From NCBI RefSeq assembly GCF_038593265.1, contig NZ_CP151979.1, positions 2,425,001-2,489,000 on the forward strand: a stretch of 64,000 nt of DNA, read 5' to 3'. Shown here one piece after another: positions 51,568-62,824 of this stretch (position 1 is the first letter of the stretch; each line of letters begins with the position of its first letter). Position numbers and translations under genes: made by a program. The notes beneath the pieces were generated by a model, which saw nothing but the letters and a program-made list of their open reading frames with translations, ran no database searches and was not told the origin of the DNA. The DNA is from Ureibacillus sp. FSL W7-1570 (GTDB taxonomy: Bacteria > Bacillota > Bacilli > Bacillales_A > Planococcaceae).

Positions 51568-52989
51568 ATGAGAATAGGACGTCCATTAGTTGAAACACTA
51601 AAGAAATTTGTAGAAAAACAGCCCACATCCTTTCATGTACCGGGCCATAAAAATGGGTTCATATCCGGACTGCCTAAAGAATTGCAAGGGGCACTCCCCT
51701 TTGATTTAACGGAATTGACGGGCCTTGATGATTTTCATCATCCGGAAGGGGCCATCTATGAAGCGGAACAGCTATTGGCCCAAACCTATGGTGCAGATCG
51801 AAGTTTCTTTTTAGTGAATGGCTCAACGGTTGGAAATTTGGCAATGATTTATGCCACGTGCAAAAGAAATGAAAAAGTGATTGTGCAAAGAAATGCGCAC
51901 AAATCGATATTTCACGGCCTTCAATTGGTGGGGGCTAAACCGATCTATGTTTCGCCGGAATGGGACGGGGAAACCCGGACGGCCACCCATGTGTCGTTAT
52001 CGACTTTGAAAGAGGTGTTACTGCTTCACCAAGACGTCAAAGCGGTCATTTTAACTTCCCCAACTTATTACGGAGCCGTATCGAAGGAATTGAAACAGCA
52101 AATAGCTCTATGTCATGAATTGGGGATCCCGGTGCTGGTGGATGAAGCCCACGGAGCCCATTTATCTGCGAGCAAACGATTTCCGGAATCGGCATTGGAT
52201 GTCGGCGCGGATATTGTTGTCCAATCCGCCCATAAAACATTGCCGGCAATGACGATGGCTTCATTTTTACATATTAAATCGAACATTGTGGATGCGGAAC
52301 GGGTGAACCGTTATTTGCGCATGTTGCAATCCAGCAGTCCATCCTATTTATTGCTCGCATCATTGGATGATGCAAGGCATTATGTTCAAACGTATTCAGA
52401 AATTGATGCAAGCTATTTCTTTGAAAAACGGAACCAATGGATTGAGGCATTGCGCTCAATCCAGCCGCTGGAAGTTATCGAAGTCGACGATCCGTTAAAA
52501 GTGCTGCTTAGGGTGCCAGGCTACACTGGTTTCCAGTTGAAAGAATCGTTGGAGAATAGTGGGATATATCCGGAAATGGCTGATGTCCATCAAGTGTTAT
52601 TGATCTTGCCTCTATTGAAGCAAGGTCAAAATTTCCCTTTTGCAGAAACAAGAATCCAAATAAAAGAAGCTGTTGCTTCTTTGAAGAAAAGGGAAAAAAC
52701 AAACGTATTATCAAATCCGTTGAAAGAAATCCAGAAAATCTCCATTCCCGAGTACTCTTTCGATGAATTGGCGGATATGGAGACCGAATGGATTCCTTAT
52801 GTGCGAGCCATGGGCAGAGTGTCAGCGGGCATGGTGATACCATATCCACCGGGAATCCCTTTGTTTATATCCGGGGAAAAAATTACGGTGTCAAAACTGA
52901 GTCAATTGGAAGAATTGATCGCAGTAGGAGCTGCGTTCCAAGGGGAAATTCGGCTTGAAGAAAAGCTCCTTTGTGTCGTAAAGCCTTAA
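51568..52989 (+). CDS. yaaO: Orn/Lys/Arg decarboxylase family protein
   Basis: 473 residues from ATG 51568, behind GGGGGGAAG; the longer frame upstream has no site. Fold-I PLP enzyme: FHVPGHKNG near the N-terminus, [21 protein letters not shown] and the PLP lysine in [11 protein letters not shown] (about 226). C-terminal domain with PYPPGIPLF. Paralogue of SpeA-type arginine decarboxylase; the true substrate of YaaO proteins is not settled. Confidence 0.92.
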   Translation: MRIGRPLVETLKKFVEKQPTSFHVPGHKNGFISGLPKELQGALPFDLTELTGLDDFHHPEGAIYEAEQLLAQTYGADRSFFLVNGSTVGNLAMIYATCKRNEKVIVQRNAHKSIFHGLQLVGAKPIYVSPEWDGETRTATHVSLSTLKEVLLLHQDVKAVILTSPTYYGAVSKELKQQIALCHELGIPVLVDEAHGAHLSASKRFPESALDVGADIVVQSAHKTLPAMTMASFLHIKSNIVDAERVNRYLRMLQSSSPSYLLLASLDDARHYVQTYSEIDASYFFEKRNQWIEALRSIQPLEVIEVDDPLKVLLRVPGYTGFQLKESLENSGIYPEMADVHQVLLILPLLKQGQNFPFAETRIQIKEAVASLKKREKTNVLSNPLKEIQKISIPEYSFDELADMETEWIPYVRAMGRVSAGMVIPYPPGIPLFISGEKITVSKLSQLEELIAVGAAFQGEIRLEEKLLCVVKP

Positions 52990-53026
52990 TCGGCATGAAA
53001 AAAAACATTCATTGGAGGAACAACTT

Positions 53027-53659
53027 GTGGGATATTTAATCAGTTTTGAAGGTGGAGAAGGTGCAGGAAAAAGTACGGTCCTGAAACGATTAGCGGAATA
53101 CTTGGTTCAACAGGGGTATGAAGTCGTTTGTACGAGAGAACCTGGAGGAATTGAAATTGCGGAACAGATTCGAAATATCATTTTGGACAAAAAGAATGTA
53201 AGGATGGATGCAAAGACAGAAGCGCTTTTGTATGCTGCTGCAAGAAGACAGCATCTTGTAGAAAAGGTTATTCCAGCATTAGAAAAAGGCAGTATCGTAT
53301 TATGTGACCGATATATAGACAGCAGTTTAACATATCAAGGATATGCCAGAGGTCTTGGAATAGAAGAAATATTGACCATTAACCAATTTGCGATTGATGG
53401 TTATATGCCTCATTTGACTTTATTTTTGGATGTCTCTCCCGAGGTGGGGCTTTCAAGGATACGGAAAAACGGAGACCGGGAAGTCAATCGTCTGGATTTG
53501 GAGTCGTTGGATTTTCACCGTAAAGTGAGAGAAGGCTACTATCATCTTTTAGAAGAATTTCCTGAAAGAATCAAAAAAATTGATGCCGAGCAGGACATGG
53601 AAACGGTATTCCAACTTGTTTTGAACGAAATATTAAATTATTTAAAACGGAATCATTAA
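53027..53659 (+). CDS. tmk: Thymidylate kinase
   Basis: Phosphorylates dTMP to dTDP. GTG start at 53027, eight bases behind GGAGG; the frame's upstream TTG contains that site. 210 residues: P-loop [12 protein letters not shown](Y) motif [13 protein letters not shown], lid [14 protein letters not shown]. Conserved position before yaaQ. Confidence 0.97.
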   Translation: MGYLISFEGGEGAGKSTVLKRLAEYLVQQGYEVVCTREPGGIEIAEQIRNIILDKKNVRMDAKTEALLYAAARRQHLVEKVIPALEKGSIVLCDRYIDSSLTYQGYARGLGIEEILTINQFAIDGYMPHLTLFLDVSPEVGLSRIRKNGDREVNRLDLESLDFHRKVREGYYHLLEEFPERIKKIDAEQDMETVFQLVLNEILNYLKRNH

Positions 53660-53660
53660 T

Positions 53661-53692
53661 AGAAGGATTCTGCTTTATGCAGGATTCTTTTC
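53661..53692 (+). terminator. tmk terminator
   Basis: GGATTCTGC / GCAGGATTC hairpin (two G-U pairs) then TTTTCTTTTTG. The following 265 bases to 53957 hold no gene; a TATAAT near 53923-53930 may serve yaaQ. Confidence 0.75.
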
Positions 53693-53957
53693 TTTTTGTT
53701 TTGAGGGTAAACTGTAAAAAACATTCGTGCTTCTTTATAAAAGTTTTAGGGATTCCCATCTGTTACGTGTGTGGTGCATGCAAAGATATCAAGATGCAGG
53801 ACAAAATCATTGTTTCATTCATAAAATAAGATAAAAAACTTCCTTTTACGAATACGAACAATCCACCATCTGAATGGCGAATTTTTTTGAAAGCAGGAAA
53901 TGAAGTGAAAATGGGTAATATGATATAATAAAAATACGCAATTATAGGAGTGAGTGA

Positions 53958-54287
<330 letters not shown>

Positions 54288-54329
54288 TAAACCGAATTTC
54301 CAAAAAGAAGTGTGTAGGGGCTGAGTAAC

Positions 54330-54770
54330 ATGAAGATTAACCAAGATATACGGGTAGGAATCAAAACAAATTTACATGAAATGAAACAACCGGCCGAAAC
54401 CAACAACCGCTTCGGAGAACTGGTTTTAAGGCAGGGACAAAAATTGCAAAACGAGCAATTGACCCGGCTGCTGGGGGATATTTCTGCGGCGGGCGATCGG
54501 GTCGCAAGGTCGAGAAACCTGCGGGATTTGGCTAGGTTTAAAATGCTCGTAAAGCGTTTTTTGCAAGAAGCTGTCGAATACGGCCTTGAATTGAAACAGT
54601 CCCACACTTGGAATCGATTCGGTGAAGGCAGAAGGTTGAAAATTATTAAAACGATTGATCAACGTTTGGTTGAACTTGCTCAGGATATTTTGGACGAAGA
54701 AAAGGATACGATTGATTTGCTCGATAAAATTGGCGAAATAAAAGGCCTGCTAATTAATCTATATATGTAA
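54330..54770 (+). CDS. yaaR: YaaR family protein (DUF327)
   Basis: 146 residues, helical and charged, with the DUF327 pattern (LGDISAAGDRVARSRNLRDLARFKMLVKRFL in part). Always between yaaQ and holB in bacilli. Function unknown. Confidence 0.9.
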   Translation: MKINQDIRVGIKTNLHEMKQPAETNNRFGELVLRQGQKLQNEQLTRLLGDISAAGDRVARSRNLRDLARFKMLVKRFLQEAVEYGLELKQSHTWNRFGEGRRLKIIKTIDQRLVELAQDILDEEKDTIDLLDKIGEIKGLLINLYM

Positions 54771-54771
54771 A

Positions 54772-54808
54772 ACCCGTGTCTTTCCCCTTTTGATAGACAC
54801 GGGATTTT
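54772..54808 (+). terminator. yaaR terminator
   Basis: CCCGTGTCT / AGACACGGG hairpin followed by ATTTTTTCT. Confidence 0.85.
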
Positions 54809-54852
54809 TTCTAAAAAAATAATCGTCCAGATTGGGGAAAAGGTGAAAGAAC

Positions 54853-55857
54853 ATGTTTGAAACAATAGATGAGCTTATGAAATTGCAGCCCATTGTCATG
54901 AAACAATTACAGATGATTTTTGAAAAAGGGCGCATTGCCCATGCTTATATTTTTGAAGGGGAAAAAGGGACGGGCAAAAAAGAAGTGGCAAAATTTTTTA
55001 TCAAATTGATGCTCTGTCTGAATCCGTCGAAAAATGTTCCATGTGAAACATGCAGAAATTGTAAACGTGTCGAATCCGGGAACCATCCGAACATTTTACA
55101 TATAGAACCGGATGGGCAATTTATCAAAGTGGAACAAATCCGGGACTTAATTTCGAATATGACAAGGACGGGCATAGAAGAGGGAAGAAAGATATATGTC
55201 ATTCATCAAGCGGATAAAATGAATATCGCCGCCAGCAATACGCTGTTGAAGTTTTTGGAGGAACCGGATGGACAAGTAACGGCCATCCTCCTGACGGAAC
55301 AATATCAATCCATATTGCCGACGATTCAATCCCGCTGCCAACATATCAAGTTCTCAAGCATTCCGAAAGACTTATTGATTCAACAGTTGCAGCAACAAGG
55401 GTTAACCTTTTCCATGGCTTCCACTGTCAGCCAAGTGACGAACAGTGTGGAGAAAGGTCTTGCTTTAGCGCAGGATGAGCAGTTTGCACTGGCAAGAAAA
55501 ACAGTGTTAAAATTAGTTGAGACTGTCAGAAAAAATGTAAACGAAGCCTTGTTGATTGTATACGACGAATGGCTTCCAAACCTGAAGGAAAAAAGCGATT
55601 TTGAACTCAGTCTCGATTTACTTCTGTTGGCTTATCGTGATATTGTAGCAATAAAGGCAAATCCAGAAAGTGCTTGCACTTATCCGGATATGATGGATAG
55701 ATGGAAAGAAATTGCATTAACTTCAACTTTTGAGCAGTTGTCGAATCAAATGCAAGCAATATTGCAAGCAAGACAAAATGTAGGTCGCAATATGAATCGC
55801 ACGCTTTTATTGGAACAGCTGATGCTGAAATTGCAGGAGGGGTATTCCTTTGTATAA
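54853..55857 (+). CDS. holB: DNA polymerase III subunit delta'
   Basis: Clamp-loader subunit, 334 residues. P-loop-like EGEKGTGKKEVA, zinc cysteines CLNPSKNVPCETCRNC, SNTLLKFLEEP and SRC motif (IQSRCQHIKF). ATG behind AAAAGGTG. Overlaps ricT by eight bases. Confidence 0.95.
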   Translation: MFETIDELMKLQPIVMKQLQMIFEKGRIAHAYIFEGEKGTGKKEVAKFFIKLMLCLNPSKNVPCETCRNCKRVESGNHPNILHIEPDGQFIKVEQIRDLISNMTRTGIEEGRKIYVIHQADKMNIAASNTLLKFLEEPDGQVTAILLTEQYQSILPTIQSRCQHIKFSSIPKDLLIQQLQQQGLTFSMASTVSQVTNSVEKGLALAQDEQFALARKTVLKLVETVRKNVNEALLIVYDEWLPNLKEKSDFELSLDLLLLAYRDIVAIKANPESACTYPDMMDRWKEIALTSTFEQLSNQMQAILQARQNVGRNMNRTLLLEQLMLKLQEGYSFV

Positions 55858-56665
55858 TGTGGTAGGAGTCCGCTTTAAACGGGCGGGTAAAATATATTAC
55901 TTTGACCCTGGAGAATATCAACTTGAAAAGGACCAATATGTCATAGTTGAAACGGCTCGGGGCGTCGAGTATGGAAAAATTGTTGTTCCGATGAGACAAG
56001 TTGGTGAAAATGATGTTGTTTTGCCTTTGAAGCAAGTTTTACGGCCTGCAACTGAGCGGGATAAAATCCAAGTGGAAGAAAATAAAGCAGAAGCTAGACG
56101 GGCTTTTGATATAGCGAATGTAAAAATAGCCGAACATCAACTGGAAATGAAACTGGTGGATGTTGAATATACATTCGATCGGAATAAAGTGATTTTCTAT
56201 TTTACAGCAGAGGGAAGAGTCGATTTCCGTGAACTGGTAAAAGATTTGGCCGCGATTTTCCGGACTCGTATCGAACTCCGCCAAATCGGGGTGAGAGATG
56301 AGGCAAAACTTCTCGGAGGTATTGGTCCTTGCGGAAGAATGCTATGCTGTTCAACATTTCTGGGGGATTTTGATCCGGTCTCCATCAAAATGGCAAAAGA
56401 TCAAAATCTATCACTAAATCCTACAAAAATATCTGGATTATGTGGTCGCCTAATGTGCTGCTTGAAATATGAAAATGATGATTATGAAACAGCGAAAGAT
56501 GGAATGCCTGATATTGGCGAGACAACAATCACTCCTGATGGCTTTGGAACGGTTGTTGGAATCAATGTGCTGGAAAGAGTCGTCCAAGTCTATTTAGAAG
56601 AACTGGAACGCACGGCTGAATATACGCTGGAGGAAATACTTGAGTGCGAAAAGAATCTGATATAG
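55850..56665 (+). CDS. ricT: RicT (YaaT) family stage 0 sporulation / RNase Y accessory protein
   Basis: 271 residues from TTG 55850 behind GCAGGAGGGG. The PSP1 domain with clustered cysteines GPCGRMLCCSTF and SGLCGRLMCCLKYE, which in the RicAFT complex bind iron-sulphur clusters. RicAFT steers RNase Y mRNA processing and affects Spo0A phosphorelay in B. subtilis. Translation coupled to holB. Confidence 0.95.
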   Translation: MYNVVGVRFKRAGKIYYFDPGEYQLEKDQYVIVETARGVEYGKIVVPMRQVGENDVVLPLKQVLRPATERDKIQVEENKAEARRAFDIANVKIAEHQLEMKLVDVEYTFDRNKVIFYFTAEGRVDFRELVKDLAAIFRTRIELRQIGVRDEAKLLGGIGPCGRMLCCSTFLGDFDPVSIKMAKDQNLSLNPTKISGLCGRLMCCLKYENDDYETAKDGMPDIGETTITPDGFGTVVGINVLERVVQVYLEELERTAEYTLEEILECEKNLI

Positions 56666-56689
56666 ATTAATACTAATGGGGTGGCTTGG

Positions 56690-57037
56690 TTGAGGGACCG
56701 AAATTTTTTAGATGCTATAATGGAATTTGAACAGCAACTAGAAACACTACAACAGCAGTTTCATGAAATAAAAAAATCTGTTGCGCACATGGTGGAAGAA
56801 TATCAGTCACTTCAAATAGAAAATTATCATCTGAGAAGACGATTAGAAGAATTGACAAAAGCAGCAGAAACTTCTGAACATGGTGAAAAGAAAAGCCATT
56901 TGGATATTGGGGAAGGCTATGATAATTTGGCCCGGCTGTATCAAGAAGGATTTCACGTGTGCAATGTGCACTTTGGAAGCTCCCGAAAAGGGGAGGACTG
57001 CTTGTTTTGTCTTTCGTTTTTTAATAAAAATGCTTAA
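56690..57037 (+). CDS. yabA: Replication initiation control protein YabA
   Basis: Binds DnaA and DnaN and restrains re-initiation. About 115 residues from TTG 56690; a GTG at 56681 in the same frame is the alternative. N-terminal coiled coil (about 5-60), then [24 protein letters not shown] and zinc ligands C-x-x-H...C-x-x-C (CNVH, CLFC). Conserved place after ricT. Confidence 0.93.
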   Translation: MRDRNFLDAIMEFEQQLETLQQQFHEIKKSVAHMVEEYQSLQIENYHLRRRLEELTKAAETSEHGEKKSHLDIGEGYDNLARLYQEGFHVCNVHFGSSRKGEDCLFCLSFFNKNA

Positions 57038-57043
57038 ATCAAG

Positions 57044-57072
57044 GCTGATACCCGAAAATGGGTACAGTCTTT
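57044..57072 (+). terminator. Possible yabA terminator
   Basis: CTGATACCC / GGGTACAG hairpin then TCTTTTATTTT. Modest. Confidence 0.5.
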
Positions 57073-57097
57073 TATTTTCATGAGGAGGAGTGTAGGA

Positions 57098-57847
57098 TTG
57101 GAAAATTGGTTAAAGGGCGACGAACGGCTGGATTATTTATTGGCGGAAAATTTGCGCATCATTCAAAGTCCTTCCGTTTTCTCCTTTTCATTGGATGCCG
57201 TTTTATTGGCCAAATTTGCGAGCATTCCCATTTCAAAGGGACAAATTGTTGATTTATGTTCAGGAAACGGTGTGATTCCCTTATTTTTAAGCACTCGTAC
57301 GAAGGCAAAAATCATTGGGGTGGAAATTCAGGAACGGTTGTATGATATGGCTGTAAGAAGCATTCAATATAACGGATTGGAAGAGCAGATTCAAATGATT
57401 CACGGCGATGTAAAGGAAATCCCTCCGATCTTGGGGATTGAGAAATACGATACGGTTACATGCAACCCGCCTTACTTTTTGGATATTGAAACAAGCGATA
57501 AAAACTTGAATGAGCATTATACAATCGCCCGCCATGAAGTGTTGCTCACATTGGATGAAGCCATTCATGCGGCCAGCAGATTGCTGAAACAGGGCGGAAA
57601 GGCAGCCTTTGTACATAGACCGGGAAGGCTTCTTGATATCATAACTTCCATGAGGAACCATCGATTGGAACCGAAACGCATCCGCCTAATTTACCCGAAA
57701 ATGGGAAAAGAGGCGAATATGTTGTTGATCGAAGGAATCAAGGATGGCAAGCCGGATTTAAAAATTATGCCCCCGTTGTATGTATATGATGATGATAATA
57801 AGTATACAGCTGAAATGAGAGAATTGTTATATGGAGAAAAAGGATAG
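57098..57847 (+). CDS. trmN6: tRNA1(Val) A37 N6-methyltransferase
   Basis: YabB family, 249 residues from TTG 57098, nine bases behind GAGGAGG. SAM-binding [13 protein letters not shown] and the N6-adenine motif NPPYF (about 132). Overlaps yazA by 17 bases. Confidence 0.92.
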   Translation: MENWLKGDERLDYLLAENLRIIQSPSVFSFSLDAVLLAKFASIPISKGQIVDLCSGNGVIPLFLSTRTKAKIIGVEIQERLYDMAVRSIQYNGLEEQIQMIHGDVKEIPPILGIEKYDTVTCNPPYFLDIETSDKNLNEHYTIARHEVLLTLDEAIHAASRLLKQGGKAAFVHRPGRLLDIITSMRNHRLEPKRIRLIYPKMGKEANMLLIEGIKDGKPDLKIMPPLYVYDDDNKYTAEMRELLYGEKG

Positions 57848-58118
57848 ACATTATTTTTATGTGCTGGAATGTGCCGACTCGTCTTTTTATGCGGGATATA
57901 CAAATGACTTGGAGCGGAGAGTGAATCAGCACAATGCGGGAAAAGGGGCGAAATACACACGATCGAAGCGCCCGGTAAAATGCATCTATTATGAAACCTA
58001 CGATACAAAGGAAGAAGCGATGAGGGCGGAGTATGCCTTCAAACAATTAAAACGCAGTGAAAAAATGAAATATATCGGGAGAGAAAATAATGAAATCTCA
58101 AAAAAGCAGCTTACATGA
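57831..58118 (+). CDS. yazA: GIY-YIG domain protein (YazA)
   Basis: 95 residues. [26 protein letters not shown] carries the GIY-YIG core (YVL...YAG) with catalytic Arg and later Glu. UPF0213 family; biochemical role unclear, possibly structure-specific nuclease. Overlaps both neighbours. Confidence 0.93.
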   Translation: MEKKDRHYFYVLECADSSFYAGYTNDLERRVNQHNAGKGAKYTRSKRPVKCIYYETYDTKEEAMRAEYAFKQLKRSEKMKYIGRENNEISKKQLT

Positions 58119-58962
58119 ACAAAGCGGTTGTCTATATTTGGTGGCCACACCCATCGGCAATTTGGAAGACATCACTTTGAGGGCATTACGAATTTTAAAA
58201 GAAGTGGATATTATTGCAGCAGAAGATACGAGAAACACAAAAAAACTGTTGTCTTATTACGACATTTCCACCCCTTTAGTCAGCTACCATGAACATAATC
58301 AGGAACAGGCTGGCGAAAAAATATTGCAATGGTTGGGGGAAGGGAAAACGGTCGCTTTAGTCAGTGATGCGGGGATGCCATGCATTTCGGATCCGGGTGC
58401 TGACATTGTCCGAAAAGCGGTTGAAGCAGATTTTGCAGTCGTTCCGATACCAGGGGCCAATGCGGCATTGACGGCTTTGATCGCCTCCGGTTTGTCTCCG
58501 CAGCCATTTTACTTTTTCGGCTTTTTGCATCGCAGCAGTAAAGAAAGAAAAAAACAGTTGTCCCTTTTAAAAAATCGGAAAGAAACGCTGATCTTTTACG
58601 AAGCGCCCCACCGGCTGCAAGATACATTAAAAGATATGGAGGCTGTGTTGGGCAATCGGAACATTGTGCTTGCGAGAGAATTGACAAAAAAATTTGAAGA
58701 ATTTTTGAGAGGAACGGTAGAGGAGGCCGTCCAATGGACAAAAGACAATGAAGTAAGAGGAGAGTTTTGCATTATCATCGAAGGGTCGCAAGATGGGGAA
58801 GAAAGTGAAGACGAAGCCCCTTATTGGTCAAACATGACCATCAAAGAACATGTGGAGTTATTGATGAAAGAAAAACAACTCACTTCAAAAGAAGCGATAA
58901 AAGAAGTGGCCAAATTAAGAGGGCTTCCAAAAAGGGAAGTTTATCAAGAATATCATTTATAA
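58090..58962 (+). CDS. rsmI: 16S rRNA C1402 2'-O-methyltransferase
   Basis: 290 residues. TIM-unrelated SAM/tetrapyrrole methylase fold: LYLVATPIGNLEDIT, AEDTRNTKKLL, VSDAGMPCISDPG and IPGANAALTALIASG. Matches RsmI (YabC) in length and order; overlaps yazA by 29 bases. Confidence 0.96.
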   Translation: MKSQKSSLHEQSGCLYLVATPIGNLEDITLRALRILKEVDIIAAEDTRNTKKLLSYYDISTPLVSYHEHNQEQAGEKILQWLGEGKTVALVSDAGMPCISDPGADIVRKAVEADFAVVPIPGANAALTALIASGLSPQPFYFFGFLHRSSKERKKQLSLLKNRKETLIFYEAPHRLQDTLKDMEAVLGNRNIVLARELTKKFEEFLRGTVEEAVQWTKDNEVRGEFCIIIEGSQDGEESEDEAPYWSNMTIKEHVELLMKEKQLTSKEAIKEVAKLRGLPKREVYQEYHL

Positions 58963-58963
58963 A

Positions 58964-58999
58964 AAAAAGAAGGCTGTCTAATGTTCCAGACAGCCGAAA
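58964..58999. terminator. Terminator between rsmI and abrB
   Basis: GGCTGTCT / AGACAGCC hairpin between the convergent genes, preceded by an A-tract. Confidence 0.75.
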
Positions 59000-59071
59000 T
59001 TTCGCCATGTCATCATTGTTGTTTGCGGGTGCTTCAACAAGACTTTCAGTTATGCTTTTGTCGATCTCAAA

Positions 59072-59353
59072 TTATTTTCTGTTTAAATGTTCCTGGATTT
59101 CTTTCATTAAAATTTCCGCGCCTTCTGGGCTTAAAATCAACTTACCTCCAGCTAAACGGAAATTTTTGTCTGAAACTTCGCCCGTAATCGCACATGTCAT
59201 GTTAGGCATGTATTTTTTGAGGATGATTTTATCATCATCTACATAGATTTCCAATGCATCCTTTTCATTAATGCCCAACGTACGGCGAAGTTCAATTGGA
59301 ATTACCACGCGACCTAACTCATCAACTTTACGGACAATACCAGTAGATTTCAT
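59072..59353 (-). CDS. abrB: Transition-state regulator AbrB
   Basis: 93 residues. N-terminal swapped-hairpin DNA-binding domain: MKSTGIVRKVDELGRVVIPIELRR. Represses stationary-phase genes in B. subtilis. ATG behind AGGAGGAAAAC on the minus strand. Own promoter upstream (59442-59470). Confidence 0.97.
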   Translation of the reverse strand: MKSTGIVRKVDELGRVVIPIELRRTLGINEKDALEIYVDDDKIILKKYMPNMTCAITGEVSDKNFRLAGGKLILSPEGAEILMKEIQEHLNRK

Positions 59354-59718
59354 GACAATGTTTTCCTCCTATTTTTGCGTCATAATTTAGAATAAATCTC
59401 GTATTCGCCAAAATTCGACATTTATTCTTTGTCTGTCTAAAATAATACCAATAAAAGGAATAAACGTCAATTATTTAGCATTCAAGTTTTGAGAGATATT
59501 AATAAAAATTATAAAAATTCGTTTTTTTTAATAAAAAAGTATGATTTGTAATTGTTTAACAATACAATACAAGTGAATTAAGAATAGTATCAACAAATTT
59601 TTATTTACAACATCAAATAAATTTCGACAAAATTTTAGTATAATATGTAAGCGTTGAAACAAAAATCGTTAATCGTTACAATTAATACTATATATCGTTG
59701 ACAATGGAGGCAGTTTAG
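59354..59718. other. Divergent abrB/metS regulatory region
   Basis: AT-rich, no gene. Holds the abrB promoter on the minus strand (59442-59470) and, on the plus strand, a TATAAT (59639-59644) that may serve metS. No T-box features seen ahead of metS. Confidence 0.6.
59442..59470 (-). promoter_or_regulatory. abrB promoter (SigA)
   Basis: Read on the minus strand: TTGACG (59470-59465), 17-base spacer, TATTAT (59447-59442). Good match to SigA; leader of about 85 bases. Confidence 0.7.
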
Positions 59719-61680
<1,962 letters not shown>

Positions 61681-61685
61681 AGTGA

Positions 61686-61720
61686 AAGCCTGTTGGATGG
61701 GTCATTCAACAGGCATTTTT
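61686..61720 (+). terminator. metS terminator
   Basis: GCCTGTTG / CAACAGGC hairpin then ATTTTTG. The next 200 bases to tatD are AT-rich with nothing else recognised. Confidence 0.85.
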
Positions 61721-61920
61721 GTTGTCAAAAAATTATTTTAAAATAACAATAAAAGTCGGTCATCAGAATTTGATGAAAACGGTTTAGTATAAAAAGACTA
61801 GTTTTGTTACAAAACGATATGAAGAATGTCATGAGTTTTGATTCTCGTAATGAAAATGTAACATTTTTGTGAAATCAGTAATATACCAGTCCAATACAAT
61901 ATACGGTAGGTGTGATTAAT

Positions 61921-62691
61921 ATGTTCATTGATACACATGTCCATTTGAATGCAGATCAATTTCAGGAAGATTTACAAGAAGTCATCGATCGGGCACATGC
62001 AGCAAAAGTAGAAAAAATGATTGTTGTTGGCTTTGATCGGAAAACCATCGAAAGAGCGATGGAACTCGTAGAGAAATACGAATCTCTTTATGCAGTAATT
62101 GGTTGGCATCCAGTAGACGCAATCGATTGTACAGAAGAAGACCTGGCATGGATTGAAGAGCTGACCCATCATCCGAAAGTGGTAGGGATCGGTGAAACAG
62201 GACTGGATTATCATTGGGACAAATCCCCAAAAGAAATCCAGCAGGAACTATTCCGCAAACAAATCCGTTTGGCGCAAAAAACGAATCTTCCGATTATCAT
62301 CCATAATCGGGAAGCAACAGGAGATGTTGTAAGGATTTTAAGGGAAGAAAACGCCAAAACGGTTGGTGGAATCATGCACTGTTTTAGTGGAAGCGTCGAA
62401 ACGGCACTGGAATGCATAAAAATGAATTTTATGATCAGTTTGGGCGGGCCTGTTACTTTTAAAAATGCCCGTATGCCAAAGAAGGTGGCTAAAGAAATTC
62501 CATTGGAGCATTTACTGATTGAAACGGACGCACCATATTTGGCGCCGCATCCATATCGCGGAAAAAGAAATGAGCCTTCTCTGGTGCCGCTAGTTGCCGA
62601 GGAAATTGCCCGGTTGAAAGAAATCCCGGTGGAAGAGGTTGCAAAGGCAACGACAGAAAATGCGAAGAAACTTTTTAAATTGGATGTATAA
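61921..62691 (+). CDS. tatD: TatD family metal-dependent deoxyribonuclease
   Basis: 256 residues from ATG 61921 behind GGTAGGTG; another ATG-like start at 61912 lacks a site. Metal ligands: DTHVHLN, GIGETGLDYH, IIHNREA, HCFSG and ETDAPYL. YabD orthologue. Confidence 0.94.
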   Translation: MFIDTHVHLNADQFQEDLQEVIDRAHAAKVEKMIVVGFDRKTIERAMELVEKYESLYAVIGWHPVDAIDCTEEDLAWIEELTHHPKVVGIGETGLDYHWDKSPKEIQQELFRKQIRLAQKTNLPIIIHNREATGDVVRILREENAKTVGGIMHCFSGSVETALECIKMNFMISLGGPVTFKNARMPKKVAKEIPLEHLLIETDAPYLAPHPYRGKRNEPSLVPLVAEEIARLKEIPVEEVAKATTENAKKLFKLDV

Positions 62692-62824
62692 AACGAAAAA
62701 TAGCCTCCAATACTGCAGTTTAATAGGATCATAAATTGCTAAACTAGTAATTGAGAACATTTATTAGTTGACATAATAAAAAGATACCCGTATAATTCAA
62801 CGGGTGTTAAGGAGGCGTTTTTTA

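Noticed and set aside
59354-59718. T-box or SAM riboswitch ahead of metS
   Set aside because: No T-box core, no terminator hairpin, no SAM-box elements in the AT-rich leader.
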